This document shows, one piece after another, positions 7,721 through 16,943 of a DNA stretch of 64,000 nucleotides. Location: NCBI GenBank assembly GCA_964487605.1, contig CAZARU010000018.1, positions 1 through 64,000 on the forward strand, in the 5' to 3' direction. This DNA is from JAJDAH01 sp964487605 (GTDB taxonomy: Bacteria > Myxococcota_A > Polyangia > Polyangiales > Polyangiaceae). Numbering within the stretch: position 1 is the stretch's first letter; every line of letters begins with the position of its first letter. Under the pieces are notes generated by a model. The model was not told the DNA's origin, did no database searches, and saw only the letters and a program-made list of their open reading frames with translations. Position numbers and translations under genes: made by a program.

Positions 7721-9448
7721 TCAGTTCGGCTCGTAGGCGCCGATGCTCGGCGGTGACGCCCAGCACCTTCCGAGGAGGTCGCCGCCGGAGTCGGGGACCG
7801 ACGTTCCCGCGCCCGCCGCCGGGCTCGTCGGGGCCACGGAGTAGTCGAGCGCGCCCGGGTTCGTGAAGTTCGGGTTCTGACCGACGACGGATCCGGTCTC
7901 CGTGACGGGGAGACTCGGGAGGGACTGGGCGGGGTTGTTGGTCCGGTACCACAGGTTGTTCTGGAACGTGAAGGTGCCCGCCTGGGTGTTCGGTCCGACG
8001 TTGACGGCGGTGCTCACGGACGCGTCGTAGAACACGACGTTGTTCACCACGCGGCCCCCCTGCACCTCGAGGAACGTGAAGCCGCCTCCGGTGGTCGTCT
8101 CCTGAAGGATTCGCAGGACCCAGTTGCCGGGCCGCACGATGGTGTTGTTCGCTGCCAGGCAGTCCACGCACCCGACGAACGCCAGCGCCGCGGTCGACTC
8201 CACGATCAGGTTCGAGACGACCCGGATGTCGCGCGCTTCGACGTTCGGCACCGTCGCCGAGAGCGGCGGGCGGAAGAACTCCGTCCCGGTGGAGCCGCCA
8301 AGGTTCACGGCGCGCTCGCCAGCCCGGATCATCCGGTTCGCCCGGATCTCGATGTTCTCGCTCCCACCCTTGGCCTGCACCGCGTTGCCGCTCATGTCGG
8401 TGAAGGTGTTTCTCGCGATCACCCCGGCGTGGCAACCGACGTGGTCGATGCCGCTCCCGGACATTCCCCCGCCGCACCGCGCGAAGTCGCTGTCGAGCAC
8501 CCAGAAGTCGTTCAGCCCCGACAGCTTCAGGCAGTCCTGGTTGCCCGTGCTCCCGATGTCCCGGATCGCCAGATCGCGAAAGACCACGTAACGCGTCGCG
8601 TCCGGGTTCCCGTATTCGGCCCCATCGTCGCAGTTGATGCCGTTGGCGGTGGAGAGGCGAACCTCGAGGTCGTGGACCACGAGGTACCGCACGCGCGAGA
8701 GCTGGATCCCGTTGGCACCGGCCTGAAGCACCGGTCTGGCCTCACCCGGCGCACCACCAATCCAGATGGGCGCCGCTGCGGTGCCCGCAAGGTTGCCGAC
8801 GAACATCCCTCCCGCGTAGGTGCCCGCGTGAACGACGATCGCCGTTCCGGGCGTCGCCTGCGCGGCGGCCTGGACGATCGTCGCGTACGGACTGCCCGGC
8901 GAGCCGTTGCCGCCGGCGGATCCGGTGGTTGCGACGTGGAGCTGTCGCGTCGGTGAGCGACCGGCTTCGAACGTGGTGATGGTCCCGCACGCCGTGCCGC
9001 CGTCGGCACCGCCGGCCCCGCCCGAACCGGACGTGCCGCCGGCGCCCGATGTGCCCGCGGTGCCCGAGGTACCCGCAGCGCCCGAGGTGCCGCCGACGCC
9101 GCCGGTTCCAGCAGCGTCCGCGTCGTTTCCCGCGTCAGCGGTCGCACCGCCGCTCCCGGCAGCCGCGCCCTCGCCGGCGGTCCCCGCGTCACCGCTGGTC
9201 CCCGCGCTGCCACCACTCGCAGAAGAGCCGCCCGCACCACCCGACGTTCCACCGACGCCGCCGAGGCCCGAGGTGCCCCCGACGCCGCCGCCGGCGCCTG
9301 CCGTGCCAGCGGAGCCGCCTGCCGCGGCGCCCGCCGTGCCGCCGCCGGCGTCAGCCACACCTCCCGCACCGCCGCTTCCGTCTCCGTCGTCGCCGCCACA
9401 CGAGACCACCACGGACAACACCAGCACCGAGGGCAACGCGCGCATCAT
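7721..9448 (-). CDS. Stalked lipoprotein with right-handed parallel beta-helix domain
   Basis: A 575-residue lipoprotein: signal ending in SVVVSC, a Gly/Ala/Ser/Thr-rich stalk (about 20-150, many GGTSGAGG-type units), then a beta-helix domain (about 160-575). The helix shows the Asn/Val ladder of such folds (IWIGGAPGEARPVLQAG, VVSNLIVESTAALAF, ANNTIVRPGNWV) and the terminal GAYEPN seen in many secreted beta-helix proteins. Fold members bind or cleave polysaccharides, but no lyase residues can be assigned. Either of two adjacent ATGs could start it. Confidence 0.75.
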   Translation of the reverse strand: MMRALPSVLVLSVVVSCGGDDGDGSGGAGGVADAGGGTAGAAAGGSAGTAGAGGGVGGTSGLGGVGGTSGGAGGSSASGGSAGTSGDAGTAGEGAAAGSGGATADAGNDADAAGTGGVGGTSGAAGTSGTAGTSGAGGTSGSGGAGGADGGTACGTITTFEAGRSPTRQLHVATTGSAGGNGSPGSPYATIVQAAAQATPGTAIVVHAGTYAGGMFVGNLAGTAAAPIWIGGAPGEARPVLQAGANGIQLSRVRYLVVHDLEVRLSTANGINCDDGAEYGNPDATRYVVFRDLAIRDIGSTGNQDCLKLSGLNDFWVLDSDFARCGGGMSGSGIDHVGCHAGVIARNTFTDMSGNAVQAKGGSENIEIRANRMIRAGERAVNLGGSTGTEFFRPPLSATVPNVEARDIRVVSNLIVESTAALAFVGCVDCLAANNTIVRPGNWVLRILQETTTGGGFTFLEVQGGRVVNNVVFYDASVSTAVNVGPNTQAGTFTFQNNLWYRTNNPAQSLPSLPVTETGSVVGQNPNFTNPGALDYSVAPTSPAAGAGTSVPDSGGDLLGRCWASPPSIGAYEPN

Positions 9449-9454
9449 GGACGG

Positions 9455-9483
9455 ACGATCACGGGGCGGCCACGGGTCGTCAA
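9455..9483 (-). promoter_or_regulatory. Promoter of the beta-helix lipoprotein gene
   Basis: TTGACG (9483-9478), a 17-base spacer and GATCGT (9460-9455) form the clearest sigma-70-type -35/-10 pair seen in the window. The -10 ends six bases before the ATG at 9448, which again predicts a leaderless start. Confidence 0.5.
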
Positions 9484-9529
9484 GACCCTCAGAACCTCTG
9501 AGGAGGCTCGGCGCCCGTTAGGCCGCCCG

Positions 9530-9784
9530 TCATCTCCGGGAGATCTTCGCCCACGCGGCCGGCGTGTAGGTCTTGAGCGCGAGGGCGTGAATGGGGCCGC
9601 TCATCGCTGCGCCGAGCGCCCGGTAGACGAGCTGATGCTGCTGAATCGGGGTCTTCCCCTCGAACGCCACGGAGACGAGCCGCACGTCGTAGTGGTCCCT
9701 GGTGCCGGTGAGATCCTTCACATCGATGTCCGCGTCGGGCATCGCGGCCAGCAGCAGGGACCTGATCTCTTCGGGCGCGATCAT
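9530..9784 (-). CDS. BolA/IbaG family protein
   Basis: An 84-residue protein with the BolA-like alpha-beta layout: IRSLLLAAMPDADIDVKDLTG, then DHYDVRLVSVAFEGKTPIQQHQ and a C-terminal ALALKTYTPAAW. BolA proteins act with monothiol glutaredoxins in iron-sulfur cluster trafficking or stress responses; no glutaredoxin gene is nearby. His/Cys ligands cannot be assigned firmly, but His44-type and His64-type positions (DHYD, GPIHAL) are present. It lies 12 bases after the DUF4139 gene and is probably co-transcribed with it. Confidence 0.85.
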   Translation of the reverse strand: MIAPEEIRSLLLAAMPDADIDVKDLTGTRDHYDVRLVSVAFEGKTPIQQHQLVYRALGAAMSGPIHALALKTYTPAAWAKISRR

Positions 9785-9796
9785 GGCGAATCGCCG

Positions 9797-11731
9797 TCAG
9801 GGACGCGGCTCGGGGGGACGAGCGTACGTGATCCCCCTCAGCGCATCCCGGAACCGGATCTCCTGCTCCCCGACCGCCATCTTCAGCTCGATGAGCTCCT
9901 TGGTGATCTGCTCGAGCCGCGTCGTGCCCTCGGCGAGCCGCTTCGTGAGCTTGGCCCGCAGGTCCAGGGCCTGCCTGTTGTCCTCGATCGCCTTGAGGCT
10001 GAACCGAGTCTCCCGCGTCATGCGCTCGAGCTCGGCCTGTTCGGTCTCGAGCGCCGCGACGCGATCTCTCGACGTCTTCAGGGCCCCTCGTACCTTCCAC
10101 GCGTCGGTCAGCGTTGCGACCATTGCCGCCCCGCTCTTCGGATCGGCCAGGAACGCCTTCACGGCGTCGTCGGCGCGCTCGCTCAACCAGTCTTCCCGTC
10201 GCTCCCGGGCCTCGCGTTCATCCACCACCAGCGTCACCTTGCCGCCGCCGCGCACGTCGCCAGGGATCAGGGCGTGGCCGGTTCCGACGTTGTCCTCGGT
10301 CCCCTTCGGCGGCGCATGCAGCCTGGCGCCGTGGGTGCGAGGATGCTTCACGAGCAGCTTCGCCGGCTCGGGCAGCCCGTTCTTCAGCGTGTACGTGGTT
10401 TCGGTCACCGTGTCGCGCTCGATGGTCAGCTCGCCGGACTCGATGCGCACGAGGCGCGCGCCCTGTTCCGAGAACTTGCGCTCGTGCTGCACGGCGAGAC
10501 CGCGCTCCACCGCGAACGGAACCGTGGCGGTCGCGCCGGGGGGGAGCGACTCGACGACGCCCTGCCCGAGGAACGAGCCACGCTCGAACACCGCGATGGG
10601 GCCGCGCTCGAGCAGCCCCTTGGTGGCGTTTCGGAAGCGCACGACCCGGAAGGGGTGCGCGAAAGATGCAGGAACGCCGCCGTCCGGCGCGTAGAGGAAC
10701 ACGGCCTCGCCGGGGACCTGGCGACTGACCAGCAGCACCATGGTAGCGCTGTCGTTCGGGACGGAGATCCGAACCGGTACCTCGTAGCGTGTCGTACCGG
10801 CGTCCACCGCGACTCCCGCCAGAGAGCTCAGGTTCCGCGGCTGGCTCACGCTCTCGCGCCGCGCTTGCTCCTGGTTGTCGGGGCGCCCCTTGGGCATCGG
10901 CGGGGGCGGAGGCGCAGCGGGCGCCGGGGCTCCGCCGACAGGCCCGCGCCGCGAGCGCCTGGATCCGTCCTTGGCCTCGTCCGCAGCCGGTTCCGCCATC
11001 GGCATGTCGCCATCGAGGTCGCGTTCCTCCTCGGGCGCCGCTTCCACGGTCGCGTCCAGGGACGTCACGCCCTCGGGCACCGCGGCGATCACCTCCCCCG
11101 TATCCGAGACGACGGGACGCTGCGGAATCACGGGATCGCCCAGGGTGGACTCGAACGCGAGCGGCGCCCCGGCGACCAGCGCGAGCGAGACGTCGTTCCA
11201 GTCCTCGCCGGACAGGTTCTGCACGATGCCCCAGGCCTGAAGGTCGGCCGCACCGCCGGGTCGAATCACGAGGCGGTAGGACGGGCGCCACACCGGCGTC
11301 TCCGAGACGTAGCCAACCGCCAGGTCGTGGCGCTTTCCGTCGAGGGTGAGCACGACCTCGCGCAGAGCGTCGGGATCGCGTCGAGGCGGAGGCTCGGGCC
11401 ATGGCTTGAGCATGCTGCGCAGGCTGGGGTCCACCTCTGGGACGTCGTCCTGCCGGTCCACCTCGAGGGGGAACGACGCGGCTCGGACCGTGCTGCCGCC
11501 CCGCTCCACGATGGCCAGCGTCGCGAGGAAATCGCCGACCATGCGCCCCCGCATCTTGAACGTGACACGATCGGCTTCGACCTGGCCGGCTCGCTCGAAA
11601 TAGGCGACGCCATTCCGGTAGACCACGACGCGCCTGAGCGGAAGTTGATCGGAGGTGACGTTCGGTCCCCGCGCGCAACCGACCAGCAAGAGCGCCAAGG
11701 TGCCGACCAGGCCAGCATGAGCGTGGGTCAT
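9797..11731 (-). CDS. DUF4139 domain lipoprotein with C-terminal coiled coil
   Basis: A 644-residue lipoprotein (MTHAHAGLVGTLALLLVGC). After the lipobox comes a DUF4140-like N-terminal domain (VVVYRNGVAYFERAGQV), then the DUF4139 core with PSYRLVI and NLSGEDWNDVSLALVAGAP, a proline/alanine-rich insertion (about 240-300), a second beta part (VPVRISVPNDSATMVLLVS), and a coiled coil at about 530-630. The family is known only as a domain of unknown function. ATG 11731 gives a proper signal peptide; upstream in-frame codons do not. Likely first gene of an operon with the BolA gene. Confidence 0.8.
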   Translation of the reverse strand: MTHAHAGLVGTLALLLVGCARGPNVTSDQLPLRRVVVYRNGVAYFERAGQVEADRVTFKMRGRMVGDFLATLAIVERGGSTVRAASFPLEVDRQDDVPEVDPSLRSMLKPWPEPPPRRDPDALREVVLTLDGKRHDLAVGYVSETPVWRPSYRLVIRPGGAADLQAWGIVQNLSGEDWNDVSLALVAGAPLAFESTLGDPVIPQRPVVSDTGEVIAAVPEGVTSLDATVEAAPEEERDLDGDMPMAEPAADEAKDGSRRSRRGPVGGAPAPAAPPPPPMPKGRPDNQEQARRESVSQPRNLSSLAGVAVDAGTTRYEVPVRISVPNDSATMVLLVSRQVPGEAVFLYAPDGGVPASFAHPFRVVRFRNATKGLLERGPIAVFERGSFLGQGVVESLPPGATATVPFAVERGLAVQHERKFSEQGARLVRIESGELTIERDTVTETTYTLKNGLPEPAKLLVKHPRTHGARLHAPPKGTEDNVGTGHALIPGDVRGGGKVTLVVDEREARERREDWLSERADDAVKAFLADPKSGAAMVATLTDAWKVRGALKTSRDRVAALETEQAELERMTRETRFSLKAIEDNRQALDLRAKLTKRLAEGTTRLEQITKELIELKMAVGEQEIRFRDALRGITYARPPEPRP

Positions 11732-11796
11732 CGGCCCGAGTCTCGCAGAAGCGGCCGGCCGTCGCACCCGCAGATGCGTCCACCCGGGTTCGTCGG

Positions 11797-11802
11797 TATG
11801 CT
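11797..11802 (+). promoter_or_regulatory. -10 element TATGCT
   Basis: TATGCT ends nine bases before GTG 11812 and supports that codon over the in-frame ATG at 11881 as the start. Confidence 0.4.
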
Positions 11803-11811
11803 CGCCGGCCC

Positions 11812-12861
11812 GTGACAGCCCCGGCCCCTCCCAAGCCACCACCGAAACCCCAGGGCGCACCCCGCGAACGCGCGGCGTCCATGAGCGACACGGACAAGGC
11901 CCAGATCACGCTGCAAGCGCTGGGACTCCTCAACGAGCAGATCGAAGCTCGCATCGTCCATTACCGGGGCGACCTGGAGACGAACGCAGAGCTGGACGCC
12001 GTGACGGCCGAAGTCGTCGCGCAGCTCAAAGCGATGCAGTCGGCGCTGACGCCCGACGAGTCCACGCAGCGGTCGCCCGAGGAGCTCGACAAGCTCGAGG
12101 CGGAGCAGATCGCCACGCTGGCGCACCTGCTGGGGCGCGCCTTCTCGAAGACCGACCAGACCAACCTCGTCACCAAGCACCTGAAGCCCATCGGCAAGCG
12201 CTTGGCCAAGCTGTTCTTCGAGAGCGAGCTGCACGAGAAGTCCAAGGGGGACAAGGACAAGACCATCCACCTCGCGGAGCAGGGCGTCTTCTACGTCCTG
12301 CAGCGGTACAAGAACCGGCTCCGCGGGGAGCTGGACGGTTTCGCGTACGCGGACGACGAGGTGCGCAAGAGCACCGTCGAGCTGCTCGCGAAGGTGGAGC
12401 GGGATCTGCAAGTGGCGTTCCTGTCCAAGCGCTCGCCGGAGCTCAACGGCGTGATGACCGTCTTCACGGCCGTCCTCGTCGACTTCCTGCAGGTGCACAT
12501 GCCGCCGCGCATCCCGCAGCTCGCGAAGGTGGCGATTCGCGCCGCGGAGAGCGGACGTCAGCGCGACAGCGTCGGGTACAAGGTCCGCGCGGATCGATTC
12601 CCCCACTTTCGCGCCAACTGGGAGCGGTTGTTCCTCGAGCAGATGGTCAACTACTGCGGGGACGAGCTCCTGGCGCGGCTCTCGGACGCCTCCGAGAGCT
12701 ACCTGGACGAGACGCTCAAGTTCTTCACCGACCCCCACGTCTACAGCGAGACCTGCGCGGTGCTCTGCGACGCGCTCTACGACTTCCTGTGCATGGAGGG
12801 GATGCTCGATCTCCCCATCGACTGGCGCGTGACGATGAGCCGCACGGAAGACTCGACGTGA
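11812..12861 (+). CDS. Helical cytoplasmic protein of unknown function
   Basis: A 349-residue, mostly alpha-helical protein without signal peptide or membrane span. It starts with a proline-rich tail (TAPAPPKPPPKPQ), then helical segments such as DTDKAQITLQALGLLNEQIE and LGRAFSKTDQTNLVTKHL; the end contains VLCDALYDFLCMEGMLDLPI. I recognise no domain. The next gene, a lipoprotein, starts inside its stop codon (GTGA), so the two are translationally coupled. Confidence 0.65.
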   Translation: MTAPAPPKPPPKPQGAPRERAASMSDTDKAQITLQALGLLNEQIEARIVHYRGDLETNAELDAVTAEVVAQLKAMQSALTPDESTQRSPEELDKLEAEQIATLAHLLGRAFSKTDQTNLVTKHLKPIGKRLAKLFFESELHEKSKGDKDKTIHLAEQGVFYVLQRYKNRLRGELDGFAYADDEVRKSTVELLAKVERDLQVAFLSKRSPELNGVMTVFTAVLVDFLQVHMPPRIPQLAKVAIRAAESGRQRDSVGYKVRADRFPHFRANWERLFLEQMVNYCGDELLARLSDASESYLDETLKFFTDPHVYSETCAVLCDALYDFLCMEGMLDLPIDWRVTMSRTEDST

Positions 12862-13445
12862 TCCGCGGCTGGCCGACGTTGGTCGCGGTCGCGGTGCCCG
12901 TGGTCGTCGCGTGCAGCAGCAGCGGCACCGGCAACCCCTTCACCGACGGTGGCACCGCGGGGAGCGCAGGCACCGGCCACGGCGGCAGCGCAGGCTCGAC
13001 GGCGGGCTCGGGGGGCTCCGGGCAGGGCGGCGCGTCGGGCTCCGGCGTAGGCGGCGCCGGCGGGTGCCCCCCGTGCGTCGGCCCGCCATCTCCCGACTGC
13101 GTCGGCATGGGACCTTGCGGGTGCGGGCCCTACGTCTGCCCCGACACGCTCGCCTGCCCTGACGGCTCGACGATGGGCCCGTTCGAGCGTTCGTGCGGCA
13201 GCGCCTCGGACTGTAGCGTGGCGCTGCACCAGACCGACTGCTGCGGCACGTTGACCGCGCTCGGAGTCGCGTCCAGCGCGCTCGCGGAGTTCACCACGGC
13301 CGAGGCCGCGTGCAGCGCCGGCTACCCCGGCTGGGGTTGCCCCGCGGGGCCCATCACCACGGAGGACGGCGGCGAAGTCTCGACGGCGGACGCGGTCGTC
13401 GCCGTGTGCAGCGAGGGCGCCTGCCGGACCACCACGGTGCCCTGA
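12858..13445 (+). CDS. Small stalked Cys-rich lipoprotein
   Basis: A 195-residue lipoprotein: signal MIRGWPTLVAVAVPVVVAC, a Gly/Ser/Thr stalk (about 22-70), then a Cys-rich domain of about 125 residues containing SCGSASDCSVALHQTDCCG and CSAGYPGWGCPAGP. The pattern SC-x(4)-DC...C...GWGC recurs in the convergent lipoprotein at 13537-14433, so the two may share a fold. GTG 12858 overlaps the previous stop. No function can be assigned. Confidence 0.7.
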   Translation: MIRGWPTLVAVAVPVVVACSSSGTGNPFTDGGTAGSAGTGHGGSAGSTAGSGGSGQGGASGSGVGGAGGCPPCVGPPSPDCVGMGPCGCGPYVCPDTLACPDGSTMGPFERSCGSASDCSVALHQTDCCGTLTALGVASSALAEFTTAEAACSAGYPGWGCPAGPITTEDGGEVSTADAVVAVCSEGACRTTTVP

Positions 13446-13536
13446 CGCCCCGAGCGGATCACGCGTCGGCGCACGCGGACGCGCGGAGCGCGGAGCGAGA
13501 GCACGGTCCGACGGGGTTCGCGAGCATCCTCGTCGA

Positions 13537-14433
13537 TCAGAACGCGCCGCCGCACTTGCCGCCCAGGCAGGCGGGGGGCGGCGCGATCGCGTCGCACGCG
13601 ACGCAGCCGAAGCCCTTGACGGAGAGGCACGCGAGGAGCTCGCCCGAGAGCCGCTGGAACTCCGCGGAGGACGCCGCGCGGTTCACGTAGAACGTGCCGT
13701 CGCAGAAGTCGGCGCCGTCCGCGCACGGCCCCAGGAACGCGACGCAGTCGGAGCTGGTCACGCAGGAACGGTGGGCTCCCGCGAACGTGGTGAGCGCCGC
13801 CACCTCCCCGCTGCAGTCGGCGGGCTTGGAGCACGTGGAGTCGAACTGCCAGGAGCTTCCGTCGCACCGCGCGTGGCTCTGGCCGCCACCCGGGCAGTCC
13901 CACCAGCAGTCGGAGAAAGAGTTGCCGCAGGGATCGAGCGAACCGCACGCCGAGCCCGGGGCGGGCGGATCGGCCGGACAGGGGTCGGGCGGGGGCGGAT
14001 TGCACGACCAGATCTCGGCGCTCCAGGCGCCATCCGCGCACCGCGCCTCGTGGGCGGGACAGCAGGGACCCTGGTCGTAGCTGCACACGAGACCGTCGCT
14101 CACGCAGGCGGCGCCGTGCGAGGGCACGCTCGATGGGCAAGGGGGCGCGCCGCCCGCGCCTCCCACCCCGCCGGTGCTGCCGGCCGATCCCGCCACGCCG
14201 CCACCGACGCCCGCGGCGCCACCGCTGCCGCTCGACCCGCCGACGGACATCGAGCCCCCGGACCCGGCGGAGGATCCCGACGCTCCCGCGGCACCGCCCG
14301 AGGCGCCCGCGCTGCCCCCGGACCCGGCGTCGTCGAACGCCTGCCCTCCGCACGCCACCGGACCCGCGGTCATCACGACGGCGCTCACCGTCACGACGAA
14401 CGGGGACCGACACGCTCTCGAACGCCTCTTCAC
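13537..14433 (-). CDS. Stalked Cys-rich lipoprotein
   Basis: A 298-residue lipoprotein starting at GTG 14433 (VKRRSRACRSPF...AGPVACGG). A Gly/Ser/Ala stalk (about 30-80) is followed by some 20 Cys residues: one group resembles secreted Cys-rich modules (CPADPPAPGSACGSLDPCG), and the end has SCVTSSDCVAFLGPCADG and CVACDAIAPPPACLGGKCG. It resembles its convergent neighbour at 12858-13445. Longer in-frame starts up to 14616 would add an Arg-rich, non-signal stretch and are rejected. Confidence 0.65.
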   Translation of the reverse strand: MKRRSRACRSPFVVTVSAVVMTAGPVACGGQAFDDAGSGGSAGASGGAAGASGSSAGSGGSMSVGGSSGSGGAAGVGGGVAGSAGSTGGVGGAGGAPPCPSSVPSHGAACVSDGLVCSYDQGPCCPAHEARCADGAWSAEIWSCNPPPPDPCPADPPAPGSACGSLDPCGNSFSDCWWDCPGGGQSHARCDGSSWQFDSTCSKPADCSGEVAALTTFAGAHRSCVTSSDCVAFLGPCADGADFCDGTFYVNRAASSAEFQRLSGELLACLSVKGFGCVACDAIAPPPACLGGKCGGAF

Positions 14434-14554
14434 CGATCCATCCCTGTCCTCCGCGATGGACGAAAGCAAGGCAGTCGCGGGATCCCTGCCACCGGAGAGG
14501 TCTAGCACGGCGCCGGGGCCCGGCACCGCGATCAGGGACCCTCGGATCCGCCCC

Positions 14555-16312
14555 TCAGGCGCGGCGCAGCGCCTCGTAGGCCGCCGTCTCGGAAGCGTCG
14601 ATGATCTTCTCGGCAAGGTCGCGGAAGTTGAACGGTTTGCGGATCAGCGGGCGCTCGGGCGCTCGGTCGCGCGCCTCCTCGACGATGCCGTCCGAGCCGG
14701 ACACGAAGAGGATCCTGTCGGCCAGGTCCGGCCAGCGCCTGGCGATGTGCTCGTAGAGCGTCAGGCCGTCCATCTCGGGCATCCTGAGATCGCTGACGAT
14801 GACATCGGGCTGCTGCTCCTCGATCTGTCGGAGCGCGCTCACGCCGTTCTCGGCGAACCTGACCTTCCCGCCCGGGAACGCTCGCGCCATCGCGCGGCGC
14901 ACCAGCGGGTCATCGTCCACGAACAGGAGGTTCACGCCCTCGGGAATGAACCGCCGCGCGCCCGACGGACGATCCCGAACCGCACGGTCGGCCACCGCGA
15001 GCGGAACCACGACGCGGAACGTCGAGCCACGATCGACCTCGCTCTCCACCTCGACCGTGCCCCCGTGCTCCTCGACGATCTGACGAACGATGCCGAGGCC
15101 GATGCCGGTACCGCCCTGGTCGCGTCGAGACGACACGAAGGGCTCGAAGATGTCGTCGAGACGCTCCTTCGGGATCCCGGCACCGGTGTCCTCCACTTCG
15201 ATCACGACGGTCTCGCGCAATGGGAAGGACCTCACGGTCACCGCGTGCGCTCGGCCCGAGACGGCGCACTCCGCGGCGTTCGCGACGAGGTTCATGACGA
15301 CCTGCGCCATGCGCCCGGGGCTCCCGTCGAGCAGCATGGGCTCGGTGTGCAGCTCCAGGCGCAGGTGGGTCCGCAAGCGCGGCTCCACGCGCGCAACGCG
15401 GCAGGCCGTGCGGATGACCTCGTTGACGTCGAAGCGCTCGTTCGACCCCGTCCGGTACCGCGAGACCGCCCGAAGGTCCTGGCTGATCTGGCGCATCATG
15501 GTCAGCCCCGTGCCGCACTCGTCGAGGATTCCGACGAGCTCCTCGGCGTACTGCCGCACGCCGTCGCGCGTCTGGACGTCGAGGCGCTGCCATTCCACCC
15601 CGCGGGCCAGCGCCGCAATCGTGTCCGCGAGCGGCGCCGCGGCGTCGCGAAGCAGCGTGACGTTGGTCTGGACGTACGCGAGCGGATTGTTGATCTCGTG
15701 GGCCAGCGCCGAAGCGAACTGACCGACCGAAGCCAGACGTTCGGCCAGGAGCTGCTTGCTCTCGCTCTTCTTCAGGCGCACGAGCGCCCGGCTCAGCTGC
15801 CGGTTCCGCCGTTCGAGCTCTCGCATCTGCGCCCGCCTATCGAGCCGAAGGAAGAGTCGATTCGCCGCGCCGGCCACGGCCGCCTGCAGATCGTCCAGCT
15901 CGAAGGGCTTGCGCAAGTACTGGTACACGCCGACACCGAGGCAGCGGACGAGGGACTCCACGTCGGCGTCTGCGGTCATCATCACGGCCTCGAAATCGTC
16001 GCGGACGGTCCTGAGCCGCTCCACGAGCTCCACGCCGGAGAGACCGGGCAGGTTCTTGTCCACGACGAGGACCACGCTCTGCAGGTGGGCGATCCTGGTC
16101 AGCGCCTCCTCGGCGGCCCCCGCGACCGTCACCGAGTAGCCCCGGGACGCGAGGGAGCGCTGCACCATGGCCCGGATCGCCCCGTCATCCTCGACCACGA
16201 CGACCGGGTACTCGTCGGGCGGGGGCGGCGCGGTGGACTCCCAGACCGCGTCGGGCACGTCGGGGGGGGCGGGGCGGCTCGTTCGCGTCGGGGAGGCCAC
16301 GGGCTTCTGCAC
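14555..16312 (-). CDS. Hybrid histidine kinase (REC-HisKA-HATPase-REC)
   Basis: A 585-residue soluble two-component protein. An N-terminal receiver (about 36-150) has phosphoacceptor Asp85 in VVDKNLPG; a short coiled coil leads to a HisKA domain with His205 in ALAHEINNP; an HATPase domain (about 300-440) shows LVANAAECAV, VEDTGAGIP and GGTGIGLGIVRQI; a second receiver (about 460-580) has Asp508 in VSDLRMPEMDG. No transmembrane segment, so input probably comes through the first receiver or a partner. No DNA-binding output domain is present and no cognate regulator is adjacent. The start is GTG. Confidence 0.92.
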   Translation of the reverse strand: MQKPVASPTRTSRPAPPDVPDAVWESTAPPPPDEYPVVVVEDDGAIRAMVQRSLASRGYSVTVAGAAEEALTRIAHLQSVVLVVDKNLPGLSGVELVERLRTVRDDFEAVMMTADADVESLVRCLGVGVYQYLRKPFELDDLQAAVAGAANRLFLRLDRRAQMRELERRNRQLSRALVRLKKSESKQLLAERLASVGQFASALAHEINNPLAYVQTNVTLLRDAAAPLADTIAALARGVEWQRLDVQTRDGVRQYAEELVGILDECGTGLTMMRQISQDLRAVSRYRTGSNERFDVNEVIRTACRVARVEPRLRTHLRLELHTEPMLLDGSPGRMAQVVMNLVANAAECAVSGRAHAVTVRSFPLRETVVIEVEDTGAGIPKERLDDIFEPFVSSRRDQGGTGIGLGIVRQIVEEHGGTVEVESEVDRGSTFRVVVPLAVADRAVRDRPSGARRFIPEGVNLLFVDDDPLVRRAMARAFPGGKVRFAENGVSALRQIEEQQPDVIVSDLRMPEMDGLTLYEHIARRWPDLADRILFVSGSDGIVEEARDRAPERPLIRKPFNFRDLAEKIIDASETAAYEALRRA

Positions 16313-16419
16313 CGTCTGGACGGCCAGTCGGCGGGAACCTTGAGCGCCCGTCCAGCGGGGGCGGCTGCCGGCGTACGCCAGAAATCCGCGGAGGCCTGGG
16401 AGGGCTCGCCCCGCCGGGG

Positions 16420-16425
16420 TAGCGT
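16420..16425 (+). promoter_or_regulatory. -10 element TAGCGT
   Basis: Ends eight bases before ATG 16434, predicting a leaderless transcript. Confidence 0.4.
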
Positions 16426-16433
16426 TTCACCAG

Positions 16434-16937
16434 ATGAAGCGACGACTCGCGCTGGCCGGCGTGGCGCTCGGCCTGGGGCTGGTCGCCTGGGCGGTGCTGT
16501 CGAGGCCCTCGGACCAGGAGCTGATCACCGCCCGGCTTCGCGCGCTCGAGGCGGCGGTCGCCGTGGACGGCCAGGAGAACGTGGTGTTCCGCACCTCCCG
16601 CCTGAACCAGGCGTTCGAGGAGATCTTCGTGCAAGACGTGACCGTGCGGATCCCCGAGCTGACCAGTCTCGCGCGCGGGCGGGGCGCGCTGGCCGGCGTC
16701 GCCGCGAAGTCCGGCACCTACTTCAACTCGGCCCAGGTGACCTTCACGGATCTGGACATCGACGTCGATCCCAAGCGCGAGAGCGCGCAGGTCGGCGCCC
16801 GCGTCGTCCTCGACGCCGTCGAGGGAGATCGACGACGACGGGACGATCGACGGGTGTCCCTGCGGTTCACGCGGCCCGACGGTGACTGGCTCATCGACGC
16901 GATCACCGTCACGCCGAAGAGCGACGAGACCGAGTGA
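16434..16937 (+). CDS. Membrane-anchored NTF2-like protein
   Basis: A 167-residue protein with an N-terminal membrane anchor (LALAGVALGLGLVAWAVL) and a compact alpha+beta domain ending VSLRFTRPDGDWLIDAITVTP, the usual last strands of an NTF2/SnoaL-like fold. Such domains often act as small binding or scaffold units; no catalytic residues can be assigned. It is convergent with 16944-18026, leaving six bases. Family call is from shape and ending motif only. Confidence 0.6.
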   Translation: MKRRLALAGVALGLGLVAWAVLSRPSDQELITARLRALEAAVAVDGQENVVFRTSRLNQAFEEIFVQDVTVRIPELTSLARGRGALAGVAAKSGTYFNSAQVTFTDLDIDVDPKRESAQVGARVVLDAVEGDRRRRDDRRVSLRFTRPDGDWLIDAITVTPKSDETE

Positions 16938-16943
16938 GCCCGA